This document shows positions 27,353 through 36,496 of a stretch of 64,000 nucleotides of DNA, in pieces (the stretch's first letter is position 1; the number at the start of each line of letters is the position of its first letter). The notes under the pieces are model-generated. The model had not been told where the DNA came from, made no database searches, and saw nothing but the letters and a program-made list of their open reading frames with translations. Both the position numbers and the translations under genes were made by a program. Source of the DNA: Calothrix sp. HK-06 (GTDB lineage Bacteria > Cyanobacteriota > Cyanobacteriia > Cyanobacteriales > Nostocaceae); the NCBI RefSeq assembly GCF_001904745.1, contig NZ_MRCD01000011.1, forward strand, positions 84,714 to 148,713, given 5' to 3'.

Positions 27353-29209
27353 TTAAATCAATTGTATTTGCTGTACCCTGTTTTGCATATTTTTTGTTTT
27401 TGACTCCTTGCTTGTGGCTTCTGTAGTATCTAATACAACTGATTTACCCATTGCTTTTGCTATTAAATCAAGTAATGCTCGACGCCGTAATACAAAGAAT
27501 GTTTCAAAGTCGTCCATCCAAAGGGTTTCCGGCTCTATTAAATGTGAAGTTAAAATCTTATCCAACCTTTTTTTAGAAATGCCCTGTTGTTGGACTAGTT
27601 TCAATAAGTACTCAGAAGGTGCCTTTCCACCAATAAATCTATTTGTCCTATCTCGCAGTGGTGTCCGGTTTATCAAACAATTATAAAGGTGAGCCTCAAT
27701 ATTTTGCTTTTTACACCATGCCTCTGGAAATACGTGATGTGATTCAATCGCATCGTCAAATGCTTTTACATTACTCAACTCCTCCCCAGTCGAAAAATCA
27801 ATTGCTCCATGTTTCCGCAGTAAGGCATTTAGGGCTTTAAATACTGCACCTTGTCGCCTAGTAACCGTCAATAATCGTTTTCCATCGAAACTTGTTGATT
27901 CTATTAGACTCGGCACTTTTCCTGAGCTAATCCACTCAGGTGCTTCTAACATGTCCTTCGCAGTAAGGTGGCTTTGCCAAGCAATATATTTCTCTCCAAA
28001 CAACCCCGACCACCACCAACGCTCTAATTTGGAACGAGAATTGTCGTTGAGTAACCCAACGACGCTAATAATTGCTGCTAAAGTCACTAACTGCATTGGA
28101 TAAGCAATATCACTTGGTTGCTGGAACCCTAGCCCGTGGAGAAATTTAGCAGTTTCTTTAAACCCAGCTAACATTTGATAGGAATGTGTTTTGTATTCCT
28201 CTAGGCTTAAGTTATAGACCCGCGTCCGACAGCCCACACCAGGAAGTTGGTGAACATTCGCTCCTGATTGAATTACGTTTTGGCGCCGATGGTAAGTTGC
28301 GAGGAGTGTGACACCAGCAAGCCAATCTGTATTACGTATTTCCTGTAGTACATTAAATTTGTATAATTCGCGAGTAACATCCTCAAAATGGTTGCGTAGT
28401 GAAAAATCTGACGCAGCAAACAAGGCTGTTGTTAAATCAAAGAATGTCAGTGGTGTTGGCATTTCATTAACATCCTCGAATACCTGGCAAACTGCAATTT
28501 TTGATAGTTCCGGTCTTAACTCGATGACAGCAATTTGGTAATGCTCGAACTTCTTGATAATTTCGGTCTCAAACTGCTCTATCAGCTTTAATTTATCAGC
28601 TTCATATTTCCAATGTTTTTGAAATTCTCCTCGCCAAGCTGGAAAATTGAACACCTCACTGACGGGAAACATCATCAATTCGTACTCTCTTTCTGGAGTT
28701 GAGCAATTTGCATAACCGTACCGACCTTTTTTGATACGGGTCACTGGAAAGCTGATAATTGCATCAATCCTATCAATATTGGGGTCTAAAGCAGCACGTA
28801 TATTGATATAGTATACACGTTCTTGGATTTTTTGAGTGCGCTTATCGCGGATGAGTACTGGTCTTCCAGAACGAAAACACATATAAGATGTTGTAGCCCG
28901 CTGCTGCCCATCTAAAATCATGCTTTCTGGATTTGGTGGATTGTTAAGTTCTACCCCTTCAAGCAATCTTGGTTTAAAGATGGCGATGGCGCCTGTTTCA
29001 TTTGTTTTTAGCGTCAAGAATGACCCAATAGGGAAAGATTGCGAAATACTTGAAATCAATTTCATGACTTGCTGGTCTGACCACACAAAGCTGCGTTGTA
29101 GGTCAGGAAGTTGGATTGTTCCCGAATGGATGTTTTCCAAGAAGTCTGATAATGCTTCTTTGGCATTGTCGAACATACTGATAGAATTCATTGCTGCTTC
29201 AAATTGCAA
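27353..29209 (-). CDS. DUF262/HNH protein, GmrSD-like type IV restriction or defence nuclease
   Basis: 618 residues. The N-terminal DUF262 domain (about 10-230) has LPDLQRSFVWSDQQVMKLI and ILDGQQRATTSYMCF (the DGQQR motif, a nucleotide-dependent DNA-binding ParB-like fold). The C-terminal domain is HNH: ESHHVFPEAWCKKQN and CLINRTPLRDRTNRFIGGKAPSEYL. The combination is that of GmrS-GmrD fusions, which cleave modified phage DNA. Alone on the leftward strand in CAST cargo, so a defence role is a good inference. A fragment of a relative lies just downstream. Confidence 0.85.
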   Translation of the reverse strand: MQFEAAMNSISMFDNAKEALSDFLENIHSGTIQLPDLQRSFVWSDQQVMKLISSISQSFPIGSFLTLKTNETGAIAIFKPRLLEGVELNNPPNPESMILDGQQRATTSYMCFRSGRPVLIRDKRTQKIQERVYYINIRAALDPNIDRIDAIISFPVTRIKKGRYGYANCSTPEREYELMMFPVSEVFNFPAWRGEFQKHWKYEADKLKLIEQFETEIIKKFEHYQIAVIELRPELSKIAVCQVFEDVNEMPTPLTFFDLTTALFAASDFSLRNHFEDVTRELYKFNVLQEIRNTDWLAGVTLLATYHRRQNVIQSGANVHQLPGVGCRTRVYNLSLEEYKTHSYQMLAGFKETAKFLHGLGFQQPSDIAYPMQLVTLAAIISVVGLLNDNSRSKLERWWWSGLFGEKYIAWQSHLTAKDMLEAPEWISSGKVPSLIESTSFDGKRLLTVTRRQGAVFKALNALLRKHGAIDFSTGEELSNVKAFDDAIESHHVFPEAWCKKQNIEAHLYNCLINRTPLRDRTNRFIGGKAPSEYLLKLVQQQGISKKRLDKILTSHLIEPETLWMDDFETFFVLRRRALLDLIAKAMGKSVVLDTTEATSKESKTKNMQNRVQQIQLI

Positions 29210-29333
29210 TTGGTAATATTACAAACTCTTACAACAGTAACCTTGGTTGGCGTATGACAATCAACAATCAATAAAGGCAGTATCAAGGTGATACTTTTTT
29301 ATAAATTTTTGTTAACAATATATTGACTATTGT

Positions 29334-29627
29334 TCAAGAAGGACAAATACGCTGTTGAAGTTGTTCTGGAATCTCATCAAACGATTCAAGAAAAATATCA
29401 GCCAATGCAAGATAACGCATGTGATACTTCGTTGGAGGGCTGAAATTCTCCCCTTGCTCGAACCAGCGTTTGACATTTGCGACACTACAGTTACACAATG
29501 CTGCCATTTGCGCGCGCGTCACATCCCATTTCGCTTCAAATTCACGGGGAGTCATGCCCAGTTGGCAGTTAGCAAACCTTTGGATTAAACCTAGTTCATT
29601 TTGTCTTAAACGACGGGGAGTGTTCAT
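29334..29627 (-). CDS. Small HTH-type DNA-binding protein
   Basis: 97 residues from ATG 29627 (MNTPRRLRQNELGLI), whose ATGA overlaps the stop of the upstream gene; the longer frame to 29675 would run into that gene. A helix-turn-helix-like core reads TRAQMAALCNCSVANVKRWFEQG. It is a paralogue of the protein at 30545-30886 (ELAFICDCSLTTVNHWFSQG). It probably regulates its own operon. Confidence 0.6.
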   Translation of the reverse strand: MNTPRRLRQNELGLIQRFANCQLGMTPREFEAKWDVTRAQMAALCNCSVANVKRWFEQGENFSPPTKYHMRYLALADIFLESFDEIPEQLQQRICPS

Positions 29628-30166
29628 TGTACTTCCGACTGGGTAAGTGTTACTGGTTCTAAATGATGCTCCCAAGCGGTATCAGCCAAACAAAACTGAG
29701 CGCTGTGGGATTCTTTATCGAGCAAAATCAAATATTTCCATGTCCACTGGTGCCGATTTGAAGCGTAAGCATAAAAGCGACCAATGGCTACTCCTGTGTC
29801 GGTTTCGTCTTCTTCTGATAACGGACGCCACTGTAAGCGGTCACCGTATAAGAAGCTCGGCATGGCAGCACTGTCAGGGAAATCTTCGGGTAGCGTGGTG
29901 TTTAGGGGAGGCACTTCTAAGTTAATACGCGGTAAATCAGTAATGTCATTCCCAAAGCGTAGGTTATCGGCAAAGTTGGTAACAATTTCGTGATTGAGAT
30001 TTTGGCTCAATTGCTGGATAAGCAATGCTGCTAAGGCGTTAATCTCGTTTGCGTGCAATATTTGACCCGAAGCGCTGGTAATTTTGGAGATATTTTCCAG
30101 CAGTTGAGTTACACCGAAATTTTGTACCAATTCTTGGGCGCCTTCAAAGTTGTGTATTGAGGTCAT
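29624..30166 (-). CDS. Hypothetical protein of HTH operon
   Basis: 180 residues. The N-terminal half is helical and the C-terminal half is rich in aromatic residues (YGDRLQWRPLSEEDET, ASNRHQWTWKYLILLD). No family recognised. It lies between the small protein 30188-30436 (21-bp gap) and the HTH gene, with which it overlaps by 4 bp, so all are one leftward transcript. Confidence 0.6.
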   Translation of the reverse strand: MTSIHNFEGAQELVQNFGVTQLLENISKITSASGQILHANEINALAALLIQQLSQNLNHEIVTNFADNLRFGNDITDLPRINLEVPPLNTTLPEDFPDSAAMPSFLYGDRLQWRPLSEEDETDTGVAIGRFYAYASNRHQWTWKYLILLDKESHSAQFCLADTAWEHHLEPVTLTQSEVQ

Positions 30167-30187
30167 TGCTTAATTGACGGTAGTATT

Positions 30188-30436
30188 TTATAGTTCTAGG
30201 GCTGTGCTTTCTACGAGTTTGGCTGCGTTTTGAAATGCTTGCTTATGTAAGTAAAAAGCTACAGAGAGTAAACAATCCGCAAGCAAGTGACCACAATCGA
30301 CTAACTCTAACAACACTACGTTGATAATTTGTTGGAGATTTTGCAGCTGCATGAGTTCTACGGACTGACGTACACCTTCACGTAAGCCTGTAGTATCAAA
30401 AATATCTTCTTTATTAGAGTCCATACTTTGAAACAC
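30188..30436 (-). CDS. Small helical hypothetical protein
   Basis: 82 residues; ATG 30424 (MDSNKEDIF) is an alternative start. All helical, with a hydrophobic Leu-rich centre (LQNLQQIINVVLLELVDCGHLLADCLLSVAFYL). First gene downstream of the paired TTGCCAT operators at 30509-30544. No family recognised. Confidence 0.5.
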   Translation of the reverse strand: MFQSMDSNKEDIFDTTGLREGVRQSVELMQLQNLQQIINVVLLELVDCGHLLADCLLSVAFYLHKQAFQNAAKLVESTALEL

Positions 30437-30508
30437 TTATGGTCGTAATAATCGATTGAGCGGTGTTTAGAATGTAAAACCACCCAATTAATGACCATAG
30501 AATAATTA

Positions 30509-30544
30509 TTGCCATCATGGCAAGAAAAACTTGCCATTTGGCAA
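30509..30544. promoter_or_regulatory. Paired palindromic operators TTGCCATCATGGCAA and TTGCCATTTGGCAA
   Basis: Two palindromes, at 30509-30523 and 30531-30544, in the gap between the HTH gene 30545-30886 and the downstream gene starting at 30436. A third identical TTGCCATTTGGCAA lies at 30892-30905, upstream of the HTH gene itself. Confidence 0.7.
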
Positions 30545-30886
30545 TTAGGAATTGTTAAGATTTTTTCGTGGCTTTTGGCGATACATTTCCCGTAACTTTT
30601 GTAAATACTCTGGTTCTGTGTCAATAGCAGTCCAAATGTGGTGTACCAAAGCTAGACGTTGCTTGTGTTTTTCGCTTGGCGTTCTGCGGTCAATACCTTG
30701 CGAAAACCAGTGATTGACTGTTGTTAGGGAACAGTCGCAGATAAAAGCTAATTCCTCTCGTGACACTTCCCAGTGCCTGAGAAACTCGTCGAGTTCCATC
30801 AAATACTCGTTTAGGGGGTTTAGATATGCGTTGAACGCATCCCAGTGTCGCTGAGTAGGATTTTTTGCAGCAATACCCATAGCCAT
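30545..30886 (-). CDS. Small HTH protein, probable autoregulator
   Basis: 113 residues with helix-turn-helix core LAFICDCSLTTVNHWFSQG at about residues 47-65, basic C-terminus (MYRQKPRKN). Paralogue of the HTH protein at 29334-29627. Copies of TTGCCATTTGGCAA lie 6 bp upstream of its ATG and just beyond its end, so it or its paralogue probably binds them. Confidence 0.65.
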   Translation of the reverse strand: MAMGIAAKNPTQRHWDAFNAYLNPLNEYLMELDEFLRHWEVSREELAFICDCSLTTVNHWFSQGIDRRTPSEKHKQRLALVHHIWTAIDTEPEYLQKLREMYRQKPRKNLNNS

Positions 30887-30891
30887 CTATA

Positions 30892-30905
30892 TTGCCATTT
30901 GGCAA
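30892..30905. promoter_or_regulatory. Palindromic operator TTGCCATTTGGCAA
   Basis: Perfect TTGCCA/TGGCAA palindrome at the promoter/leader of the HTH gene starting at 30886. Identical to 30531-30544. Confidence 0.7.
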
Positions 30906-31023
30906 ATTAAGCTATCATACCTTTTGGGAATGCGAAATTCTACCAAAAAAATCGACCGCCTAACGGCGGAAAAAAAGGAAAAAAGAAAAAAAGTAAAGGG
31001 CAATAGAACTAAAGTATAAAGGG

Positions 31024-31902
31024 CTACTGAAGAACCCTCCCAACCCCGCAGACTACGCGAAAACCAAACCTGTAGTAGTTGATGCCGACGCGCTCCGCCC
31101 TATCGTTGAGGAAGCGAGACGCAGAACGGCAGTCTCCTGGATAGTCATACCAGGAACCGCCACGCAGCACAGCACTTCCTTGCTTTTGATAAATATTATC
31201 ATTCTTATTATCAAACCAAGCACTACCATCCACTGGCGCCCCTTCATAATTATTGTGCCAATCATCAAGACACCATTCCCATACGTTTCCATGCATATCG
31301 TATAACCCAAACGCATTCGCGGCGCCAAAACTTCCTACGGGTGTTGTTTTGCGACGGGATTTTCCTTTAGAACCTCGACCATAGGAGCCTGACAATTTAT
31401 ATTCTTTGTCATTCGTGCCATGATAATTAGCTAAATCAGTTGTAATTGTCTCGCCTAAGTGAAATGGTGTAGTAGTACCCGCACGGCAAGCATATTCCCA
31501 TTCTGCTTCACTAGGAAGACTATATTTTCTTTTTGTATTTGTGTAGCTAGTAAGACGCGAGCAAAATTCAACAGCATCGTACCAACTGACCTGCTCAACA
31601 GGTAGGTTATCACCTTTAAATCTTGATGGGTCTGGTTTTAAATCGCTGTTAACTCGCAGATGCCCCATATTCGCTACTGCTCGCCATTGTGCTTGGGTAA
31701 TAGGATATTTACCCATAAAGAAAGTTGGAACTGTAACTTCGTGTTGGGGACGTTCACGACTCGTACTACCTTCTTCCGTTTCTGGCGCCCCCATTGTAAA
31801 AGTACCACCCCTAATCAGCACCATCTCTAGTTTGACTCCATTTCCCAAGTCTTCAACAAAATGTAGTCCTGTCCGGCGGTGTTTGGTGATTGCTAGTGCC
31901 AT
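31024..31902 (-). CDS. FGE-sulfatase-fold variable protein, DGR target 1
   Basis: 292 residues forming one formylglycine-generating-enzyme-sulfatase domain: FTMGAPETEEGSTSRERPQHEV, GKYPITQAQWRAV, NLPVEQVSWYDAVEFC, LPSEAEWEYACRAGT, NAFGLYDMHGNVWEW and LRGGSWYDYPGD...GFRVVC. The fold has C-type-lectin architecture. The last about 40 residues are the variable repeat (31039-31167), rewritten from the template at 32080-32205. The catalytic cysteines of true FGE are not evident, so a binding role is likely. Most distal target, downstream of RT and template. Confidence 0.88.
   Translation of the reverse strand: MALAITKHRRTGLHFVEDLGNGVKLEMVLIRGGTFTMGAPETEEGSTSRERPQHEVTVPTFFMGKYPITQAQWRAVANMGHLRVNSDLKPDPSRFKGDNLPVEQVSWYDAVEFCSRLTSYTNTKRKYSLPSEAEWEYACRAGTTTPFHLGETITTDLANYHGTNDKEYKLSGSYGRGSKGKSRRKTTPVGSFGAANAFGLYDMHGNVWEWCLDDWHNNYEGAPVDGSAWFDNKNDNIYQKQGSAVLRGGSWYDYPGDCRSASRFLNDRAERVGINYYRFGFRVVCGVGRVLQ
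31039..31167 (-). repeat. DGR variable repeat VR1
   Basis: 129 bp matching template 32080-32205 except at template adenines (coding strand). Template codons AAC/AAT become GAC, TAT, TTC, CTC, GAT, GGC, ATC, TAC. It is one codon longer than the template in the NNNNN stretch. One non-adenine change lies near that indel. Confidence 0.92.
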
Positions 31903-32079
31903 ATTTATTTTTATTTTTTATAATATTTTGAAGGTGAGATAACTTTTCAGCTTGCTTACTAAGCTACCTCACCTAGTTTGATTTTTGGATATCGTCACCG
32001 ACATCTCAGGAACAGGCTGGACTCTTCAATTACACCCTCGACAGATTCCCACCTGCCGACTCTCGCGGTGAAGAGACAT

Positions 32080-32205
32080 CCCAACCCCGCAGACTACGCG
32101 AAAACCAATATTGTTGTTGTTGTTGTCGCGCTCCGCCCTATTGTTGTTGTTGCGAGACGCAGAACGGCAGTTTTCTGGATTGTTATACCAGGAACCGCCA
32201 CGCAG
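32080..32205 (-). repeat. DGR template repeat (TR)
   Basis: 126 bp directly downstream of the RT gene. On the coding strand it would read LRGGSWYNNPENCRSASRNN..., with AAC/AAT at nearly every variable position. VR1 (31039-31167) and VR2 (33757-33882) derive from it. No open frame uses it. Transcribed as template RNA and copied with errors at adenine by the RT. Confidence 0.93.
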
Positions 32206-32226
32206 TCGGGTTCGCCTATCCCTTCT

Positions 32227-33285
32227 CTACTCCCTCAACCATTCGAGCGAAGTAAATATCTGTTGACGTAAGCGCCAAGTATCTCCGTGTTCTAAATGAG
32301 CAAACCAACTTTGTATCGATTGATTTACTTTTTCCCGGTCGATTTTACCACGAGCATATTCTGATTGCAAGCGTCTGAGTCGGCGCCTAGCTAAATGCAA
32401 ATTACTACTTCGCACGCGAATTCTATCGGGAAATATTCTAAATCCCAGAAAGGTGGCGCCGATTTTTGTTGCAAATAATTGGCTTTTAATTGGATGAATT
32501 TGCAGTCTTAATTGAGCTAAATATGCTTCAATAGCTAATCGTGCTGAGGCTAAAAATTCCCAATCATCTGAAAATAAGGCGAAGTCATCGACATAACGAA
32601 CATACTTACGAACTTTTAGTTGTTCCTTGACAAAATGGTCAAAGCCATTTAAGTAGATGTTCGCAAAAAATTGACTAGTTAAGTTTCCAATTGGTAAACC
32701 GCGTCTGCGAGTAATGGGAGTGAGCAAATCATCGCCAGGAAAATATTCAATTACGGGTTCTTGTTCGTTACTATTATCTATAATAGTATCAATTAACCAC
32801 AGAGTCTCATTACATTTAATTTTTCGACGTAGTAATTCTTTTAATATGATATGGTCAATGCTCGGAAAATACTTCCTGATATCGCACTGGAGTACATAGC
32901 GACTATTGCGGGCAAAGTGAGTAAATCTCTTTAATGCTTGATGAGTTCCAAAGCCAACTCGATTAGCGTAAGAATCTTGAATAAATGTAGACTCAAAAAT
33001 CGGTACAATAATATTACACAAAGCATGATGGACAACTCTATCTCGATAAGGTGCAGCGGAGATAAGGCGACTTTTAAGACCCGTTAAGTGAAAAGTTCGG
33101 TAATTTCCTGGTTGGTAAGTTTTATTTGTTAACTCTTTTTGTAAATTAATTAATTCTGTTTCGAGATGGTAATTAAAATCTAAAACATTATCCCGAAATC
33201 GTTTACCTCTTTGCGCCTGACGCGCGGCTGAAAGTAGGTTTGTAAATTCTATAATTTGAGGATAGAGATTACCGCGACGCTTCAT
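32227..33285 (-). CDS. Diversity-generating retroelement reverse transcriptase
   Basis: 352 residues. The RT palm motifs are present: [14 protein letters not shown] (motif A), [17 protein letters not shown] (motif B with IGxxxSQ, the DGR form) and [14 protein letters not shown] (motif C, YVDD). It copies the template repeat with adenine-specific errors and replaces the variable repeats. Avd starts 7 bp upstream and the template repeat lies about 20 bp downstream. Length is typical of DGR RTs. Confidence 0.95.
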   Translation of the reverse strand: MKRRGNLYPQIIEFTNLLSAARQAQRGKRFRDNVLDFNYHLETELINLQKELTNKTYQPGNYRTFHLTGLKSRLISAAPYRDRVVHHALCNIIVPIFESTFIQDSYANRVGFGTHQALKRFTHFARNSRYVLQCDIRKYFPSIDHIILKELLRRKIKCNETLWLIDTIIDNSNEQEPVIEYFPGDDLLTPITRRRGLPIGNLTSQFFANIYLNGFDHFVKEQLKVRKYVRYVDDFALFSDDWEFLASARLAIEAYLAQLRLQIHPIKSQLFATKIGATFLGFRIFPDRIRVRSSNLHLARRRLRRLQSEYARGKIDREKVNQSIQSWFAHLEHGDTWRLRQQIFTSLEWLRE

Positions 33286-33291
33286 TATTCT

Positions 33292-33627
33292 TTATTTCTT
33301 CTGTTGTTTTATCCAGCCACCAAGTTCTATACCAATTTCATCTATCAGTTTAATTACATATTCATATCGCTGGGCGCAAATAAAGTCAAAATCGAGTAAC
33401 ATCCGCGTCTGATAGCGTAAAATATCTAACTGAGTGTTTAAAGGCTCTAAGTGAGTTAGTTTATTTTTAGCGTATTTAGCTTGAATCAATCCCTCTAATA
33501 AACTGTACAAACCATTGATAATTCTATCTCCTAAAGTAAACTTATGAATCTTGGGTAAGCGCTCAATAATCGGCACATACCATTTAATACAATCATAAGT
33601 CTTTTGGATAACAGATAGTTCTTTCAT
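33292..33627 (-). CDS. avd: DGR accessory variability determinant (Avd-like four-helix bundle)
   Basis: 111 residues, four helices: YDCIKWYVPIIERLPKIHKF, LGDRIINGLYSLLEGLIQAKY, a Leu-rich third helix (LNTQLDILRYQTRMLLDF) and a C-terminal helix YEYVIKLIDEIGIELGGWI. This is the 23S rRNA-intervening-sequence/Avd fold. It is positively charged and binds the RT-template RNA complex. It lies immediately upstream of the RT, its standard place. Confidence 0.88.
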   Translation of the reverse strand: MKELSVIQKTYDCIKWYVPIIERLPKIHKFTLGDRIINGLYSLLEGLIQAKYAKNKLTHLEPLNTQLDILRYQTRMLLDFDFICAQRYEYVIKLIDEIGIELGGWIKQQKK

Positions 33628-33741
33628 TTTTACTTATTTTTATAAATCTTAATATTTAGCCAAAAAAAATCGACCGCCGTCAGGCGGAGGGGAAGGAAAA
33701 AAGAAAAAGAATAAAGGGTAATAGCGCTAAAGTATAAAGGG

Positions 33742-35331
33742 CTACTCAAGAATCCTCCCAACCCCGCAGACTACGCGAAATCCAAAATTGTAGTTGACGT
33801 AGTCGCGCACCGCCCTAGAGTTGATGTAGCGAGACGCAGAACGGCAGACTTCTGGATTGAGAAACCAGGAACCGCCACGCAGCACAGCACTTCCTTGCTT
33901 TTGATAAATATTATCATTCTTATTATCAAACCAAGCACTACCATCCACTGGCGCCCCTTCATAATTATTGTGCCAATCATCAAGACACCATTCCCATACG
34001 TTTCCATGCATATCGTATAACCCAAATGCATTAGCTACACGAAAACTTCCTACAGGTGTTGTTTTGCGACGGGATTTTCCTTTGGGAGCATCACCGTAAG
34101 ACGAACTACCATCGTAGCTAGCAAGTTCTGATGTAATGGTCTCGCCAAAATGGAATGGTGTAGTCGTACCCGCGCGACAAGCATATTCCCATTCGGCTTC
34201 ACTTGGTAAAGTGTAGTCTCTACCTGTATACTCTGAGAGACGCAAGCAAAACTCCACGGCATCGTACCAAGAAACGCGCTCAACGGGTCGTTTATCGCCT
34301 TTAAATTCAGATGGGTCTAGTTTTAGTTCTCTATTTATCTGGGGTAATTGGGCAACAAATTTCCACTGTGCCTGAGTTATAGAGTATTTACCTATGAAAA
34401 AAGGCTGTACGGTAACTGGATGCTGGGGACTCTCGTCTTTATCACGTCCAGCTTCATCTTCTGGCGCTCCCATTATAAAGCTTCCTCCCGGTATTGCGAC
34501 CATTTCTATGCCCAGTTCGGATGGTTTGCCTGGGGTTTCACCTAAATATTCGGTAAAGTAAAATGCTTCTTTTTGTTCTTGCTTAATGATTTGCCCACGT
34601 ATATCAACTGTGACTGTTTTAAACTGAAAAGGTTTTAATTCTTCTAGTCCGTCATCGATAATGAGCGCTACGTAATATTCAAAGGGTTTTAACTCAACTC
34701 CTAATGCTGCTGAAATTTTTTGCTCTTCTTCATCCAGAGGATGTAGTTCGTCTTTTGATAATAATGGCGCAAAACCTCGCTCTTGCAGAAAATCGTCATA
34801 TTTTTCTGACAATTCTCTCCACTCGATATCTTTCTCATCTTTCTCAGATAAGGAAAGTATTAACTCCCGCAATTTTTGCTTGAGAGTATTAAATTTTTCA
34901 TCACCTTCAATTAAATATGTTAGTGGTGTCCATTGATATTCGTTATCATTTTGGTTGATGCGGTTGGAAATGTAATGGAACATGAAATTACCAAGTTCCT
35001 CGATACGCTTTTTGTTTCTCTCGTCCAATTCCTTAAGTAAAGCATTTCTCGTTTCCGACTCCATTTCATACAAGTCATAACCTATAGTTTCGCATAACCC
35101 CGATAGCAAAATATCCGCGACAGCATACCAGGGACAGTCTTTGACAAAGGTCTCGCGCAAACAATAAAGTAAATCTGAAGTGAGGGTGAGAGGAAAAGCA
35201 GCGTGGTAGGCTAAAAGCTCCACTTGTTCTCGATGTTTTTTTTCCTCGTAGCGTTGTACAATAACACTGAGGCGCCGGGTTGTTAAATCTTCTCTTCTAC
35301 TGAGTTGGTTTACAGGTGGAGGATTTGACAT
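33742..35331 (-). CDS. Helical domain plus FGE-sulfatase-fold variable protein, DGR target 2
   Basis: 529 residues. An N-terminal helical region (about 1-265, with long charged stretches) precedes an FGE-sulfatase domain: FIMGAPEDEAGRDKDESPQH, GKYSITQAQWKFV, RPVERVSWYDAVEFC, LPSEAEWEYACRAG and the variable tail LRGGSWFLNPEVC...GFRVVC. The tail (33757-33882) is VR2. The ATG lies 22 bp inside the upstream vWA gene, so the two are translationally coupled. Membership in MoxR-vWA conflict systems suggests the variable domain recognises changing targets; that is an inference. Confidence 0.88.
   Translation of the reverse strand: MSNPPPVNQLSRREDLTTRRLSVIVQRYEEKKHREQVELLAYHAAFPLTLTSDLLYCLRETFVKDCPWYAVADILLSGLCETIGYDLYEMESETRNALLKELDERNKKRIEELGNFMFHYISNRINQNDNEYQWTPLTYLIEGDEKFNTLKQKLRELILSLSEKDEKDIEWRELSEKYDDFLQERGFAPLLSKDELHPLDEEEQKISAALGVELKPFEYYVALIIDDGLEELKPFQFKTVTVDIRGQIIKQEQKEAFYFTEYLGETPGKPSELGIEMVAIPGGSFIMGAPEDEAGRDKDESPQHPVTVQPFFIGKYSITQAQWKFVAQLPQINRELKLDPSEFKGDKRPVERVSWYDAVEFCLRLSEYTGRDYTLPSEAEWEYACRAGTTTPFHFGETITSELASYDGSSSYGDAPKGKSRRKTTPVGSFRVANAFGLYDMHGNVWEWCLDDWHNNYEGAPVDGSAWFDNKNDNIYQKQGSAVLRGGSWFLNPEVCRSASRYINSRAVRDYVNYNFGFRVVCGVGRILE
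33757..33882 (-). repeat. DGR variable repeat VR2
   Basis: 126 bp, same length as the template. By codon comparison I count 15 substitutions, all at template adenines, plus one silent T-to-A change (GGT to GGA) near the 3' end. Examples: AAC to CTC, GTC, TAC, ATC; GAG to GTG; ATT to TTT. Confidence 0.92.
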
Positions 35332-36473
35332 ATCTTAATCTTACTTTCCTGTGGATTTTGTTTAACTACAGTTTGTAAACTAGTTGGTTCGTATGTTAAC
35401 ATTTCACCATTGAGTATTTTGTGTATTTCCCAAGCAGAGGTATGGCGCCAACGTTGAGATGGTAAAGGATTTAACCAGATTAATTGGCGAATACAAGGGG
35501 ATAGGTTATGTAAAAATTTCCAGATTCCTTGTATTCGTTCTTCGCTATAAATACCTAGTGTGGCGCCTGCATCGCTTATAATTAGGGCAATAGTGCGGTT
35601 TTGATGTAATTTGGATAAGAGATTTGTAATTAGTTCGGCTTTAGTTGGATGATGCCATTGGTACAAATATTCGTCTGGATAACTTGTAAACCGATATACC
35701 CTTGCGGGGGTAATTCGAGCTTGGTCAATTGCTTGAGTAAAAGGCTGGAGAGCAGCGAAAAAGGGTATCATCGCTAAGTTATCATCAATTAGTAATAAAA
35801 GTTCGGCTCGACGAACTTTAACTGGTCGCATTACTACGTCACTAAAAATACCTTCTCGCTCAATTAAGTCAATTGTTGCATCAATATCTAATTCGTATTC
35901 TTTGCCAATAGGTACTGGTCGTTTTAAAATTTTCCAAGCATCTCGAACGTCTTGCAGTTTTATCGGAAAATGCTGAGGTGTGAGAATATATTTATTACTA
36001 CTGTCTTCCGAAAAAGCTTTTTCTTCCGGAGTGAAAGGAGTTTTGAGAGCAGCAGGAACTTGTGTATTGTTTTCGTCTGATGCTTCTGCTGAAGGTGTTC
36101 CTGTTTTTTTGGGTGTTCTCCGAGGTGGAATTTTGGGAAGGTTTTCTTTATCCTCTACAGGAGGAGGGGGAGGTTCTTGTTGTGGTTCCTCTGGTTCTGC
36201 GTCTTCGGTGTCACGATGTTGCTGTTGGATATTCTTCTTAAAAGCTGCAAAAGCGTCCTCGAAAGTCTTAGCATCGTAGTTAGCGCTGGGTTTGAACCAC
36301 AGTAACCGACATACCCGTTCTAAATCTGACCATCCACCTAAACCGTAACCTAGGGAGATTGCTTCTCGTAACAGCTGATACTGTTCCAATGTTAAAGTTA
36401 TTCCAGACTCTCGCATTTTTTGGAACAAGTCTAATAGTAAGGAATCGATTTGGGCATACTCAGAGCTAATCAT
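35310..36473 (-). CDS. vWA-like protein of MoxR/DGR module (SAV_2336-type)
   Basis: 387 residues. An N-terminal helical region (about 1-95) with LRLLWFKPS-like character is followed by a proline/glutamate linker (about 95-140: EEPQQEPPPPPVEDK) and a C-terminal von Willebrand A-like domain: VRRAELLLLIDDNLAMIPFF is the degenerate metal-site strand, and RTIALIISDAGAT a later strand. In MoxR-vWA pairs the vWA protein works with the AAA+ ATPase. It sits between the MoxR gene (23-bp gap) and the FGE target. Confidence 0.75.
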   Translation of the reverse strand: MISSEYAQIDSLLLDLFQKMRESGITLTLEQYQLLREAISLGYGLGGWSDLERVCRLLWFKPSANYDAKTFEDAFAAFKKNIQQQHRDTEDAEPEEPQQEPPPPPVEDKENLPKIPPRRTPKKTGTPSAEASDENNTQVPAALKTPFTPEEKAFSEDSSNKYILTPQHFPIKLQDVRDAWKILKRPVPIGKEYELDIDATIDLIEREGIFSDVVMRPVKVRRAELLLLIDDNLAMIPFFAALQPFTQAIDQARITPARVYRFTSYPDEYLYQWHHPTKAELITNLLSKLHQNRTIALIISDAGATLGIYSEERIQGIWKFLHNLSPCIRQLIWLNPLPSQRWRHTSAWEIHKILNGEMLTYEPTSLQTVVKQNPQESKIKICQILHL

Positions 36474-36496
36474 AGTATTATTTAAGTTAAATTTGT

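Noticed and set aside
31053..31328. Alternative frame inside the variable FGE gene (and its twin at 33771-34031)
   Set aside because: The FGE frame has all family motifs; the other is a shadow shared because the two genes are paralogues.
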